In this document: positions 15,345-22,845 of the stretch, piece after piece
Layout of the letters: every line of letters starts with the position of its first letter
How positions within the stretch are numbered: position 1 is the first letter of the stretch
Source of the DNA: Variovorax sp.
Lineage (GTDB): Bacteria; Pseudomonadota; Gammaproteobacteria; Burkholderiales; Burkholderiaceae_C
Length of the DNA stretch: 40,563 bases
Assembly (NCBI GenBank): GCA_017744935.1
Contig: JAGIAI010000045.1
Location: forward strand, 1 to 40,563
Direction: 5' to 3'
Translations under genes and position numbers: made by a program
The notes under the pieces: model-generated
The model's input: only the letters and a program-made list of their open reading frames with translations
Told to the model about the DNA's origin: nothing
Databases searched by the model: none

Positions 15345-16379
15345 ATGAAACACACGACTGCCTGCGACTGCGGCATCGACGTGCATGCGCATGTCGTGCC
15401 TGAGCACTTCCCGCGCTACATCGGCGCCAAGGTGCCTGCCGACTGGCCGTCGATGGCCCCTGCGCACGCATGCCACCGGCACGTGATGATTGCGGACAAG
15501 GTCTATCGCACGGTGTCCGACGCGTGCTGGAGCACCACGCGCCGGCTGGAGGATCTTCCCGGCATGGGCCTGGCGCTGCAGGTGGTTTCGCCGATGCCGG
15601 AGCTGCTGTCGTACTGGATGGCGGCGGGCGATGCCCAGCAGCTGCTTCGCTACACGAACGACTGCATTGCGGAGATGGCCCTGCAAAGCGACGGACACAT
15701 CGCCGGACTCGGGGCGGTGCCTCTGCAGGACATCGACCTCGCGATCTCCGAGCTCGAATACGTCGTGAAGACGCTCGGCTTTGCCGGCGTGGAGATCGGC
15801 AGCAACATCAATGGCGTGCCGGTCGGCGCGCCGCAACTCGATCCGTTCTTCGAGGCCTGCGAGGGCCTGGGCGCTGCGGTGTTCGTGCATGCGTTGCGGC
15901 CCGCAGGCATGGATCGCCTCGTCGGGCCCGCGGCCTTGCAGCAGGTGCTGGCCTATCCGGGTGACGTGGGGCTGGCAGCGGCGTCCGTCATCACGAGCAA
16001 TCTGCTGCTGCGACGCCCGCGATTGCGCATCGCCTTCAGCCATGGCGGTGGAACGCTCGCCTCGCTGCTACCGCGCCTGCAGCAAGGATGGAGTGTCTTT
16101 CCGGCCCTCAAGGAAAGCATCGGCGCCGCGCCTGTCGAGCAGGCCCGCCGGCTCTTCTACGACACCCTCGTGTTCGACACGCCGATGCTTCGCCATCTGG
16201 TCGATCGGTTCGGCGCCGACCAACTGCTGGTGGGCACCGACTACCCCTTCAACTTCCACGATCGCACGCCGGTGCAACGCATCGAAGCCGCTGGCTTCGA
16301 TGCCGACACCGTCGCCGCGCTCGTGCACCGCAATGCCGAGCGCTTTCTCGGCCTCACGACGAAAGAGACCACCCCATGA
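15345..16379 (+). CDS. ACMSD-like amidohydrolase-family decarboxylase
   Basis: The 344-residue protein belongs to the amidohydrolase-2 group, which includes 2-amino-3-carboxymuconate-6-semialdehyde decarboxylase, gamma-resorcylate decarboxylase and 5-carboxyvanillate decarboxylase. Motifs are GIDVHAHVVP near the N-terminus (His14, His16 for metal), AVFVHALRP at about residue 180, FSHGGGTLASLLPRL and VGTDYPFNFHD near the C-terminus with the metal Asp. Members perform nonoxidative decarboxylations of aromatic acids or hydrolyse ring-cleavage products. It leads the aromatic operon, and its TGA overlaps the dioxygenase ATG by 4 bp. The context supports a role on a carboxylated aromatic or on a meta-cleavage product; which of the two is open. 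Confidence 0.87.
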   Translation: MKHTTACDCGIDVHAHVVPEHFPRYIGAKVPADWPSMAPAHACHRHVMIADKVYRTVSDACWSTTRRLEDLPGMGLALQVVSPMPELLSYWMAAGDAQQLLRYTNDCIAEMALQSDGHIAGLGAVPLQDIDLAISELEYVVKTLGFAGVEIGSNINGVPVGAPQLDPFFEACEGLGAAVFVHALRPAGMDRLVGPAALQQVLAYPGDVGLAAASVITSNLLLRRPRLRIAFSHGGGTLASLLPRLQQGWSVFPALKESIGAAPVEQARRLFYDTLVFDTPMLRHLVDRFGADQLLVGTDYPFNFHDRTPVQRIEAAGFDADTVAALVHRNAERFLGLTTKETTP

Positions 16380-17281
16380 GTTCACCCTGGATCGAGAGTC
16401 TGCGCAGCGTGGCGCTCTTCGTTCCCGACCTGGCGAAGGCCGAGGACTTCTACACGCGCACCTGGTACCTCGAAGTCGCCCATCGGGACGACGACACGCT
16501 GTATCTGCGCGGCACCGGGAGCAACACCTACCTGCTGGCGCTGCATCGCGGCGGCAACGTTCCGCAGCTTCGGCAGGTGACATTGCGCGCACGCAGCCGC
16601 GCTGCGCTCGATGCGCTCCAGGAGCGGGTGATTGCGGCAGGAGGGACGATCCTTGCGGCGCCCCACGAACTGTCGCGCGATCCGGCGGGGGGCATTGGCC
16701 TCAAGTTCAAGGATCCGCATGGCCGAGTGTTCCAGGTCGTGCACGGCGACGCTCGGCGCACCGAAGACGCGCCGGTCGCCGACCGGCCAATCCGGCTGAC
16801 CCATGTGGTGCTCAACAGCCATGCGGTGGACGAGACGAAGGCATTCCTCGAGCAGGCGCTCGGGTTCCGGCTCGCCGATCGCACCGGGATCATGGCCTTC
16901 ATGAACTGCGATAGCGATCACCACACGATCGCCATCGGCATCTCGGACAACGACGCGCTCAACCACATCGCATTCCTGATGCCGGACTTCGAGTCGGTGA
17001 TGCGCGGCGGCGGCCGCATGAAGGATGCGGGCTTCCCGATTCAGTGGGGACCGGGCCGCCATGGCCCCGGCAACAACCTCTTCAACTACTTCATCGATCC
17101 CTTCGGCGTGGTCATCGAATACACGGCCGAGGTGGAACAGATCGACGACAGCTACGCCTCGCACGGCCCCGAGCACTGGAAGTGGCCTCCGGGCCGCGTG
17201 GACCAGTGGGGCATCTCGCCGCCCCCCGGCACCACGCTGAAGGAAGCGCAGAAGCGCATCTTCTTCGCACCGAATCCCTGA
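16376..17281 (+). CDS. type I extradiol (meta-cleavage) ring dioxygenase
   Basis: The 301-residue protein has two vicinal-oxygen-chelate modules. The N-terminal copy (SVALFVPDLAKAEDFYTRTW) is degenerate and the C-terminal copy holds the metal site. His143 in RLTHVVLNS, His197 in LNHIAFLMPD and Glu248 in VVIEYTAEVE are in the order and spacing of the Fe(II) 2-His-1-Glu triad of BphC/XylE-type enzymes. Such enzymes open catecholic rings next to the diol. It is translationally coupled to the amidohydrolase before it (4-bp overlap), followed 20 bp later by the FAH-family gene, and would act on the diol made by the FAD hydroxylase and/or Rieske demethylase of the same operon. Confidence 0.9.
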   Translation: MSSPWIESLRSVALFVPDLAKAEDFYTRTWYLEVAHRDDDTLYLRGTGSNTYLLALHRGGNVPQLRQVTLRARSRAALDALQERVIAAGGTILAAPHELSRDPAGGIGLKFKDPHGRVFQVVHGDARRTEDAPVADRPIRLTHVVLNSHAVDETKAFLEQALGFRLADRTGIMAFMNCDSDHHTIAIGISDNDALNHIAFLMPDFESVMRGGGRMKDAGFPIQWGPGRHGPGNNLFNYFIDPFGVVIEYTAEVEQIDDSYASHGPEHWKWPPGRVDQWGISPPPGTTLKEAQKRIFFAPNP

Positions 17282-17301
17282 TCTCCAACCAAGCACATCC
17301 C

Positions 17302-18165
17302 ATGAAATTCACCACCTACCTGCGCGACGGCGCAACGCGCCTGGCCCTCGTCGACGGCAACGACCTGATCGACCTCAACGACGCCGACGCGCAAGCGCCA
17401 GCCGACCTGCGCGCCGCACTCCGTGCCGGCACCGACCTGCAGGCCGCCGCGCGCCGCGCACTCGAAACCGGCAAGCGCCAGCCGCTGAAGTCCGCGAAGC
17501 TCGCTCCGCTCGTGCCGGAGCCGGGCAAGATCGTCTGTCTGGGCCTGAACTACTTCGACCATGCCAAGGAAGGCGGTCGTGAGAAGCCGGACTATCCGTG
17601 GTTCTTCTTCCGCGGCGCGAGCTCGCTGATCGCGCATGGCGATGCGGGCGTGGTGCCCAGCGTGTCCTCGAAGTTCGACTACGAGGCAGAACTGGCCGTG
17701 GTCATCGGACGCAAGGTGCCGCGCCACACCAAGGAAGCCGACGCGCTGCAATACGTCTTCGGCTACAGCTGCTTCAACGACATGAGCGTGCGTGACTACC
17801 AGAAGCGCACGCCGCAATGGACCATCGGCAAGAACTTCGACGGCACCGGCGGCTTCGGCCCGGTGCTGGTGACCGCCGACGAACTGCCTGCGGGCGCCGT
17901 GGGCCTGAAGATCCAGGGCCGACTCAACGGCGAGGTGATGCAGGACGCAAACACCACGGACATGATCTTCAACGTAGCCGAGACCATCGCCCTGCTGGCC
18001 GACGTGCTCACGCTGGAGCCCGGCGACGTGATCGTGATGGGCACGCCCGCGGGCGTCGGTCAGGCCCGCACGCCGCCGGTCTGGATGAAGGCCGGCGACA
18101 CCTACGAAGTCGAGATCGAGCGCATCGGCGTGCTGTCCAACCCGATCGTGAACGAGGCGTCATGA
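17302..18165 (+). CDS. fumarylacetoacetate-hydrolase-family enzyme
   Basis: The 287-residue protein has the FAH C-terminal domain: KIVCLGLNYFDHAKEGG, FFFRGASSLIAHGD, the metal-binding FDYEAELAVVIGRKVPRHT, GYSCFNDMSVRDYQKR, then VMGTPAGVGQARTPP. The family comprises metal-dependent C-C hydrolases, hydratases, isomerases and decarboxylases that process ring-cleavage products (fumarylpyruvate hydrolase, HpcE/HpcG types). In an operon with an extradiol dioxygenase it most likely hydrolyses, hydrates or isomerises the 2-oxo-dienoate formed by ring cleavage. Its TGA overlaps the start of the FAD hydroxylase by 4 bp. Confidence 0.9.
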   Translation: MKFTTYLRDGATRLALVDGNDLIDLNDADAQAPADLRAALRAGTDLQAAARRALETGKRQPLKSAKLAPLVPEPGKIVCLGLNYFDHAKEGGREKPDYPWFFFRGASSLIAHGDAGVVPSVSSKFDYEAELAVVIGRKVPRHTKEADALQYVFGYSCFNDMSVRDYQKRTPQWTIGKNFDGTGGFGPVLVTADELPAGAVGLKIQGRLNGEVMQDANTTDMIFNVAETIALLADVLTLEPGDVIVMGTPAGVGQARTPPVWMKAGDTYEVEIERIGVLSNPIVNEAS

Positions 18166-19715
18166 GCGAGGCCGTGTTCGACGTCGCGATCGTCGGCTAT
18201 GGCCCGGCCGGCCAGGTCGCCGCCGGGCTGCTGGGCCAGCATGGACTGCGTGTCTACGTCTGCGAGCGCCTCTTCGATGTCTACCAGATCCCGCGAGCCA
18301 TCGCGCTGGACCACGAGATCATGCGCGTGTTCCAGCAGTTGGGTGTCGCCGAAGCCGTGCAGCCCTTCTGCGAACCCTTCACCAATTCGGAGTACTACGG
18401 GGTCGATGGGCAGCTCATCCGGCGCATGACCATGGTCGAGCCGCCCTACCCCCAGGGGTACACGCCTTCGATGGTATTCACGCAGCCGGCGGTCGAGCGC
18501 ACCCTGCGCGAACGCGTGGCGACGATGCCGAATGTCGAAGTCGACCTCGGCGTGGAGATGCTGCGCATCGACCAGGATGCGGACGGCGTCTCCCTCACGA
18601 TCGACAGCCCCGGCAAAGGCACGAAGACCGTTCGGACGAAGTACGCAATCGCGTGCGACGGCGGATCGAGCACGGTGCGTACGCAGCTCGACATGCCGCT
18701 CGAAGACCTCGACTTCGATGAGCCGTGGCTCGTGGTCGACGTTCTGGTCAACGAGCGCGGCCTCGCCAAGCTGCCCCCGGTCAGCGTGCAGTACTGCGAA
18801 CCCGAGCGGCCTTGCACGATCGTGATCGGCCCGAAGAACCATCGGCGCTGGGAAATCTCGTTGAAGCCGGGCGAGGACCCGCGCGAGGTCGAGAAGGCCG
18901 ACGAAACCTGGAAGCTGCTGGCGCGTTGGCTGACGCCCGAGGACGGCGAGCTGTGGCGCCAGGCCAGCTACCGCTTCCATGCGCTGGTCGCGGCGGAATG
19001 GCGCCGGGGCCGGCTCTTCCTGGCGGGCGATGCGGCGCACATGCAGCCGCCCTTCCTCGGTCAAGGCATGTGCCAGGGCGTGCGCGATGTCGCCAATCTC
19101 ACGTGGAAGCTCGGCGCTGTCCTCGCGGGTGATGTGCAAGGCGCGGCTGCCGATGCGCTGCTCGACAGCTACGGCATCGAACGCAAGGCGCACGTTCGTG
19201 AACTCACGAGCCGGATCAAGGGCGTCGGCGCAGTGATCTGCGAGCGCGATGTCGAGAAGGCCCGGGGACGCGACAACCGCATGTTGGCCGAGTGCGGAGG
19301 ACAGGTCCGCGATACGCCGCGCCAGGACATCCTGCCCCGACTCGAAGTTGGACTCGTGTCGAAGCAGCCGCATGCCGCGCGCGGAACGCTCTTCCCGCAA
19401 CCGTGGCTTCACACCCGAACGGGCAAGCAGCGCATGGATTCGTCTTTCGGCAACGGCTGGCGCCTCGTGCTGGCCGATGCCGCGACGTACGGGGCTACCG
19501 CGAGCGTGCCTCCCGGGCTTCAGGTCGTCGACCTCGCATCGACGCCAGAGGTGGAAGGCGTCGCAGCCAACTGGTTCCAACGCAACGAATGCAACGCAGC
19601 GCTGGTGCGCCCCGACAACTACGTCTTCGGCGTCGCGGCTTCAGCCGATGCGACTGCGGAGCTGGTCGAGGAAGCCGCCGCAACGCTCGGACTCGTGCTC
19701 GCCTGCCCCGCTTAA
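18162..19715 (+). CDS. FAD-dependent aromatic hydroxylase (MhpA-like flavoprotein monooxygenase)
   Basis: The 517-residue protein is a group A flavoprotein monooxygenase. It has the dinucleotide fold VAIVGYGPAGQVAAGLLGQHG at the N-terminus, the DG motif region YAIACDGGSSTVRTQL at about residues 160-175, and the FAD ribityl-binding LFLAGDAAHMQPPFLGQGMC near residue 285-305. A thioredoxin-like C-terminal part is typical of the PheA/MhpA subgroup. Closest type by pattern is 3-(3-hydroxyphenyl)propionate 2-hydroxylase (MhpA), which adds a hydroxyl ortho to an existing phenol to create the substrate for extradiol cleavage. It is in the same operon as the ring-cleaving enzyme, exactly as that scheme requires. 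The real aromatic substrate is unknown. Confidence 0.9.
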   Translation: MSEAVFDVAIVGYGPAGQVAAGLLGQHGLRVYVCERLFDVYQIPRAIALDHEIMRVFQQLGVAEAVQPFCEPFTNSEYYGVDGQLIRRMTMVEPPYPQGYTPSMVFTQPAVERTLRERVATMPNVEVDLGVEMLRIDQDADGVSLTIDSPGKGTKTVRTKYAIACDGGSSTVRTQLDMPLEDLDFDEPWLVVDVLVNERGLAKLPPVSVQYCEPERPCTIVIGPKNHRRWEISLKPGEDPREVEKADETWKLLARWLTPEDGELWRQASYRFHALVAAEWRRGRLFLAGDAAHMQPPFLGQGMCQGVRDVANLTWKLGAVLAGDVQGAAADALLDSYGIERKAHVRELTSRIKGVGAVICERDVEKARGRDNRMLAECGGQVRDTPRQDILPRLEVGLVSKQPHAARGTLFPQPWLHTRTGKQRMDSSFGNGWRLVLADAATYGATASVPPGLQVVDLASTPEVEGVAANWFQRNECNAALVRPDNYVFGVAASADATAELVEEAAATLGLVLACPA

Positions 19716-19743
19716 CGACACAACAAACAAGGAGACACACACA

Positions 19744-20718
19744 ATGAATCGACGCCAATTCGCCCTCTCGGTCAGCGCCGCGGCGCTTTACTCCACCACC
19801 TTCGCTGCCTCGGCGCAGAGCTGGCCCGACAAGCCGGTCAAGCTGGTGCTCTCGCAGCCGGCTGGCTCAGGCGCCGATGCCATGGCGCGAATGATCAGCG
19901 ACCAGTTGTCGAGAAAGTGGAACCAGCCGATCGTCGTCGAGAACAAGCCGGGCGGCCAGAATGCCATCGGCGCGCAGGCAGTGTCGCGGGCCACTCCCGA
20001 CGGCTACACCTTCTATTTCGCGACGGCCGCGGCGCTCGTCACCAACGTCTACCTCTTCAAGAACCTGCCCTATGACCCCAGGAAGGACTTCATTCCCGTG
20101 GGCATGGTGGGCAAGGTGCCTTTCGCGATCTCCGTCAATGCGAACTCGAAGATCAAGACGCTTTCAGATCTCGTCGCATACGCCAAGGCCAACCCTGAAC
20201 GGCTGACGGTGGCCAACGAAGGCCCCAAGACCTTCAGCGGGATGATGACCCGGCTCATTGCCGCACAGCTCGGCGTTCAGGTGAACTCGGTGCCGTACGC
20301 ATCGGTCTCCGCCGGCGTGACGGACACGGTTGGCGGGCAGACCGAAGTGATCGTGAGCGACGTTCCATCGATCGCCCAGATGGTCAAGGCAGGAAGGCTG
20401 CGTCCGCTCGTGGTGACCACCGCCAAACGCATTGCAGGCTGGGAAAGCGTTCCGTCACTCGCGGAGACTCTTCCCGGCTTCGACTACGCCGGCTGGATCG
20501 GCATCGTCGCGCCCGCCCGCACGCCCACCGCAGCCATCCAGCGCTTCAATCGCGACCTCGATGCGGTGCTGAGCGACAAGGACATGGCGGCGCGCCTGCT
20601 CGACATCGGCCCCATGACTGAAGGCGCCGGTACGGTGGACCAGATGGCGGCCTTCCTTGCCGCCGAGCACACGCGTTGGGCCAAGCTCACCGCGGACCTG
20701 GACATCCTTCCCGAATAA
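19744..20718 (+). CDS. Bug/TctC-family substrate-binding protein in the aromatic operon
   Basis: The 324-residue protein starts at ATG 19744 behind AAGGAGA. It has a signal peptide with RR near the start (MNRRQFALSVSAAALYSTTF, cut after SAQS) and the Bug series WPDKPVKLVLSQPAGSGADA, VVENKPGGQNAIGAQAV, LTVANEGPKTFSGMM and PSLAETLPGFDYAGWIG. It is embedded between the hydroxylase (28 bp) and the Rieske oxygenase (17 bp), so it probably binds the aromatic carboxylate that the operon degrades. No TctA/TctB membrane pair is present; Bug proteins may share a permease encoded elsewhere. Confidence 0.92.
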   Translation: MNRRQFALSVSAAALYSTTFAASAQSWPDKPVKLVLSQPAGSGADAMARMISDQLSRKWNQPIVVENKPGGQNAIGAQAVSRATPDGYTFYFATAAALVTNVYLFKNLPYDPRKDFIPVGMVGKVPFAISVNANSKIKTLSDLVAYAKANPERLTVANEGPKTFSGMMTRLIAAQLGVQVNSVPYASVSAGVTDTVGGQTEVIVSDVPSIAQMVKAGRLRPLVVTTAKRIAGWESVPSLAETLPGFDYAGWIGIVAPARTPTAAIQRFNRDLDAVLSDKDMAARLLDIGPMTEGAGTVDQMAAFLAAEHTRWAKLTADLDILPE

Positions 20719-20735
20719 AGCCTGGAGTACTCGAC

Positions 20736-21770
20736 ATGGCATTCCTGATGAACGCCTGGTACGTCGCAGCATGGGCGGACGAGCTGGGTGCGAGCATGCT
20801 GGCGAAGCAGCTGCTCGGCAAACCCGTCGTGATGTACCGGCGCAGCGATGGCGTCGCCGTGGCACTCGACGACCGCTGCCCGCACCGGTTCGCACCGCTG
20901 CACATGGGGCACCTTGTCGACGACCAGATCGAGTGCGCCTACCACGGCCTGCGCTTCGACTGCAGCGGCGCGTGCACCCTCAATCCCCACGGCAACGGAA
21001 ACATCCCGCAGAAGGCGGTGGTGCGCAGCTACCCGCTGGTCGAACGCTACAACCTGCTCTGGATCTGGATGGGCGACGCGGCAAAAGCCGATCCGTCCGC
21101 CATCCCCGAGTTCGAGTTCCTGAGCGATCCGGACTTCCAGAACGTCAAGGGCTACACGCTCGCGGAAGGGCACTACGAGCTCATGACGGACAACATCATG
21201 GACCTCGGCCACATCGAGTTCCTGCATCCGGGGTTGCTTGGAAGCGATGCGGTGCGCCGTGCCCACACGGAAATCATCCAGGAGGGCAGCACCGTCCGCT
21301 CGAACCGCCTGACCAACAACGAGGTGCTGCCCCCGGTGCTGCAGAAGTGGTACGAAGCCGGCGAGCGGCGCGTGCAGCGCTGGCTCAACGTCCGCTGGGA
21401 TCCTGCCGGCGTCATGAAGCTCACCGTGGGCGTCCTGCCTGAAGGCGAGCCGCGCGAGAACGCGCACGAAAGTCAGGGTTGCCATCTGATGACGCCCGCA
21501 ACCGAGACCTCGACCCACTACTACTGGGCGCAAGGACGCAACTGGGGCGAGCGGGATCCGGCGATGGATGCACTTCGTCTCGACTCCCTGCGCAAGGCCT
21601 TCGACACCCAGGACAAGCCGATGATCGAGGCCGTGCAGCGCAATATGGGAACGACCGATCTCGATTCGCTGCGTCCGGTGATGCTGGCGACCGACGGCGG
21701 CCCGGTGCGTGCACGGCGCGTGCTCAAGCAACTGATCGCCGACGAGGCGAAGGCAACGCAGGGCGCCTGA
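20736..21770 (+). CDS. Rieske non-heme iron oxygenase, vanillate O-demethylase-like oxygenase subunit
   Basis: The 344-residue protein has the N-terminal Rieske [2Fe-2S] site Cys48-Pro-His50 ... Cys67-x2-His70 (CPHRFAPLHMGH, CAYHGLRFD). The mononuclear-iron motif follows, with Asp156, His159 and His164 in DLGHIEFLH. Length and the MNAWYVAAWADEL start match VanA-type O-demethylases and related aryl-ether or N-demethylating oxygenases, not the longer alpha-subunits of ring-hydroxylating dioxygenases; no beta subunit is present. Expected reaction: oxidative removal of a methyl group from a methoxylated aromatic acid, using electrons from the reductase encoded one base downstream. A GGAG 8 nt before the ATG at 20736 sets the start. 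Confidence 0.92.
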   Translation: MAFLMNAWYVAAWADELGASMLAKQLLGKPVVMYRRSDGVAVALDDRCPHRFAPLHMGHLVDDQIECAYHGLRFDCSGACTLNPHGNGNIPQKAVVRSYPLVERYNLLWIWMGDAAKADPSAIPEFEFLSDPDFQNVKGYTLAEGHYELMTDNIMDLGHIEFLHPGLLGSDAVRRAHTEIIQEGSTVRSNRLTNNEVLPPVLQKWYEAGERRVQRWLNVRWDPAGVMKLTVGVLPEGEPRENAHESQGCHLMTPATETSTHYYWAQGRNWGERDPAMDALRLDSLRKAFDTQDKPMIEAVQRNMGTTDLDSLRPVMLATDGGPVRARRVLKQLIADEAKATQGA

Positions 21771-21771
21771 G

Positions 21772-22731
21772 ATGACACTGCTGCAGGTTCGTGTTGCCGC
21801 CAGACGGCAGGAAGCGCAGGACATCTGTTCCTTCGATCTCGTAGCTGCGGGTGCGGAAAGGCTCCCTTCCTTTTCGCCGGGGGCGCACATCGACATGCAG
21901 ATTCCCGGCGGATGGACGCGCCAGTATTCGCTGTGGAACGACCCCACGGACGAGGGCGTCTACCGCATCGGCGTTCTCAGGGAGGCCAATGGCCGCGGCG
22001 GATCACGCGCCATGCATGAAGCGGTGGACACCGGCACGGTCCTGCAGATCAGCGCGCCCCGCAACCAGTTCGCGTTGGTTGAGTCGGCGGGACCGAGCCT
22101 GCTCCTGGCCGGCGGGATCGGCATCACGCCGATCCTGTGCATGGCCCAGGCGCTCGCGCAACGCAAGCGTGCGTTCAGCCTTCACTACTGCTCGCGCTCG
22201 CGCGAGCGGGCCGCATTTCTCGAGCGGCTGGACGCCAAAGATCTGGCCGGCTCCGTGCATCTCCATTTCGATGACGGTCCCGCGTCGCAGCGGCTCGATG
22301 TCCACGCATTGCTGCAACGCCAGGATCCTTCCACGCACTTGTACGTGTGCGGCCCAAAAGGATTCATGGACGCTGTGCTCGATGCGGCGAACAGATTCGA
22401 CTGGGCGGACGACCGCGTGCACTACGAGTTCTTTCGCGCGGATCCGATCCACCTTGAAGGTGACGCAGCATTCGAAGTTCGACTCGCGCGCTCCGGCCGC
22501 GTCGTTGCGATCCCAGCCAACCAAACGGTGGCCGGTGCGCTGGCCGCGGCCGGCATCGAAGTCCCCACATCCTGCGAACAAGGCATCTGCGGAACCTGCG
22601 TCACGCGCGTCCTCGAGGGAACGCCGGATCATCGCGATTCCTACCTGATGCCGGACGAACGCGCAGCCAACGATTGCTTCACCCCGTGCTGCTCCCGGTC
22701 CAGGACACCCGTGCTCGTTCTGGACCTGTAG
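21772..22731 (+). CDS. vanillate demethylase-type reductase (FMN, NAD and [2Fe-2S] domains)
   Basis: The 319-residue protein is a VanB/phthalate-dioxygenase-reductase type electron carrier. An FMN-binding beta barrel (SPGAHIDMQIPGGWTRQYSL) comes first, then an NAD domain (LLLAGGIGITPILCMAQAL, HLYVCGPKGFMDAV), and finally a plant-type [2Fe-2S] domain at the C-terminus. Cys268, Cys273 and Cys276 lie in CEQGICGTC, and the fourth ligand is Cys306 or Cys307. The order FMN-NAD-ferredoxin is that of class IA reductases. It passes electrons from NADH to the Rieske oxygenase directly upstream and closes the aromatic operon. Confidence 0.93.
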   Translation: MTLLQVRVAARRQEAQDICSFDLVAAGAERLPSFSPGAHIDMQIPGGWTRQYSLWNDPTDEGVYRIGVLREANGRGGSRAMHEAVDTGTVLQISAPRNQFALVESAGPSLLLAGGIGITPILCMAQALAQRKRAFSLHYCSRSRERAAFLERLDAKDLAGSVHLHFDDGPASQRLDVHALLQRQDPSTHLYVCGPKGFMDAVLDAANRFDWADDRVHYEFFRADPIHLEGDAAFEVRLARSGRVVAIPANQTVAGALAAAGIEVPTSCEQGICGTCVTRVLEGTPDHRDSYLMPDERAANDCFTPCCSRSRTPVLVLDL

Positions 22732-22795
22732 CGCGACGGGCATACCGGGCGAGGTGAGGCATGAAAGCCGCTGTGTTCGCGGCATTGGATTTCCG

Positions 22796-22834
22796 CTTGC
22801 GACGATAAGCTGCCCCGCATAGGTCACTTGCGAC
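22796..22834 (+). promoter_or_regulatory. direct repeat before the PLP/ATP-grasp operon
   Basis: CTTGCGAC occurs at 22796-22803 and 22827-22834 in the same orientation, 31 bp apart (about three helical turns), just upstream of the decarboxylase ATG at 22846. The only gap before this operon is 114 bp, so the promoter should be here. The repeat could be an operator, but no cognate regulator lies beside it. Confidence 0.3.
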
Positions 22835-22845
22835 AGCCACTCGTC

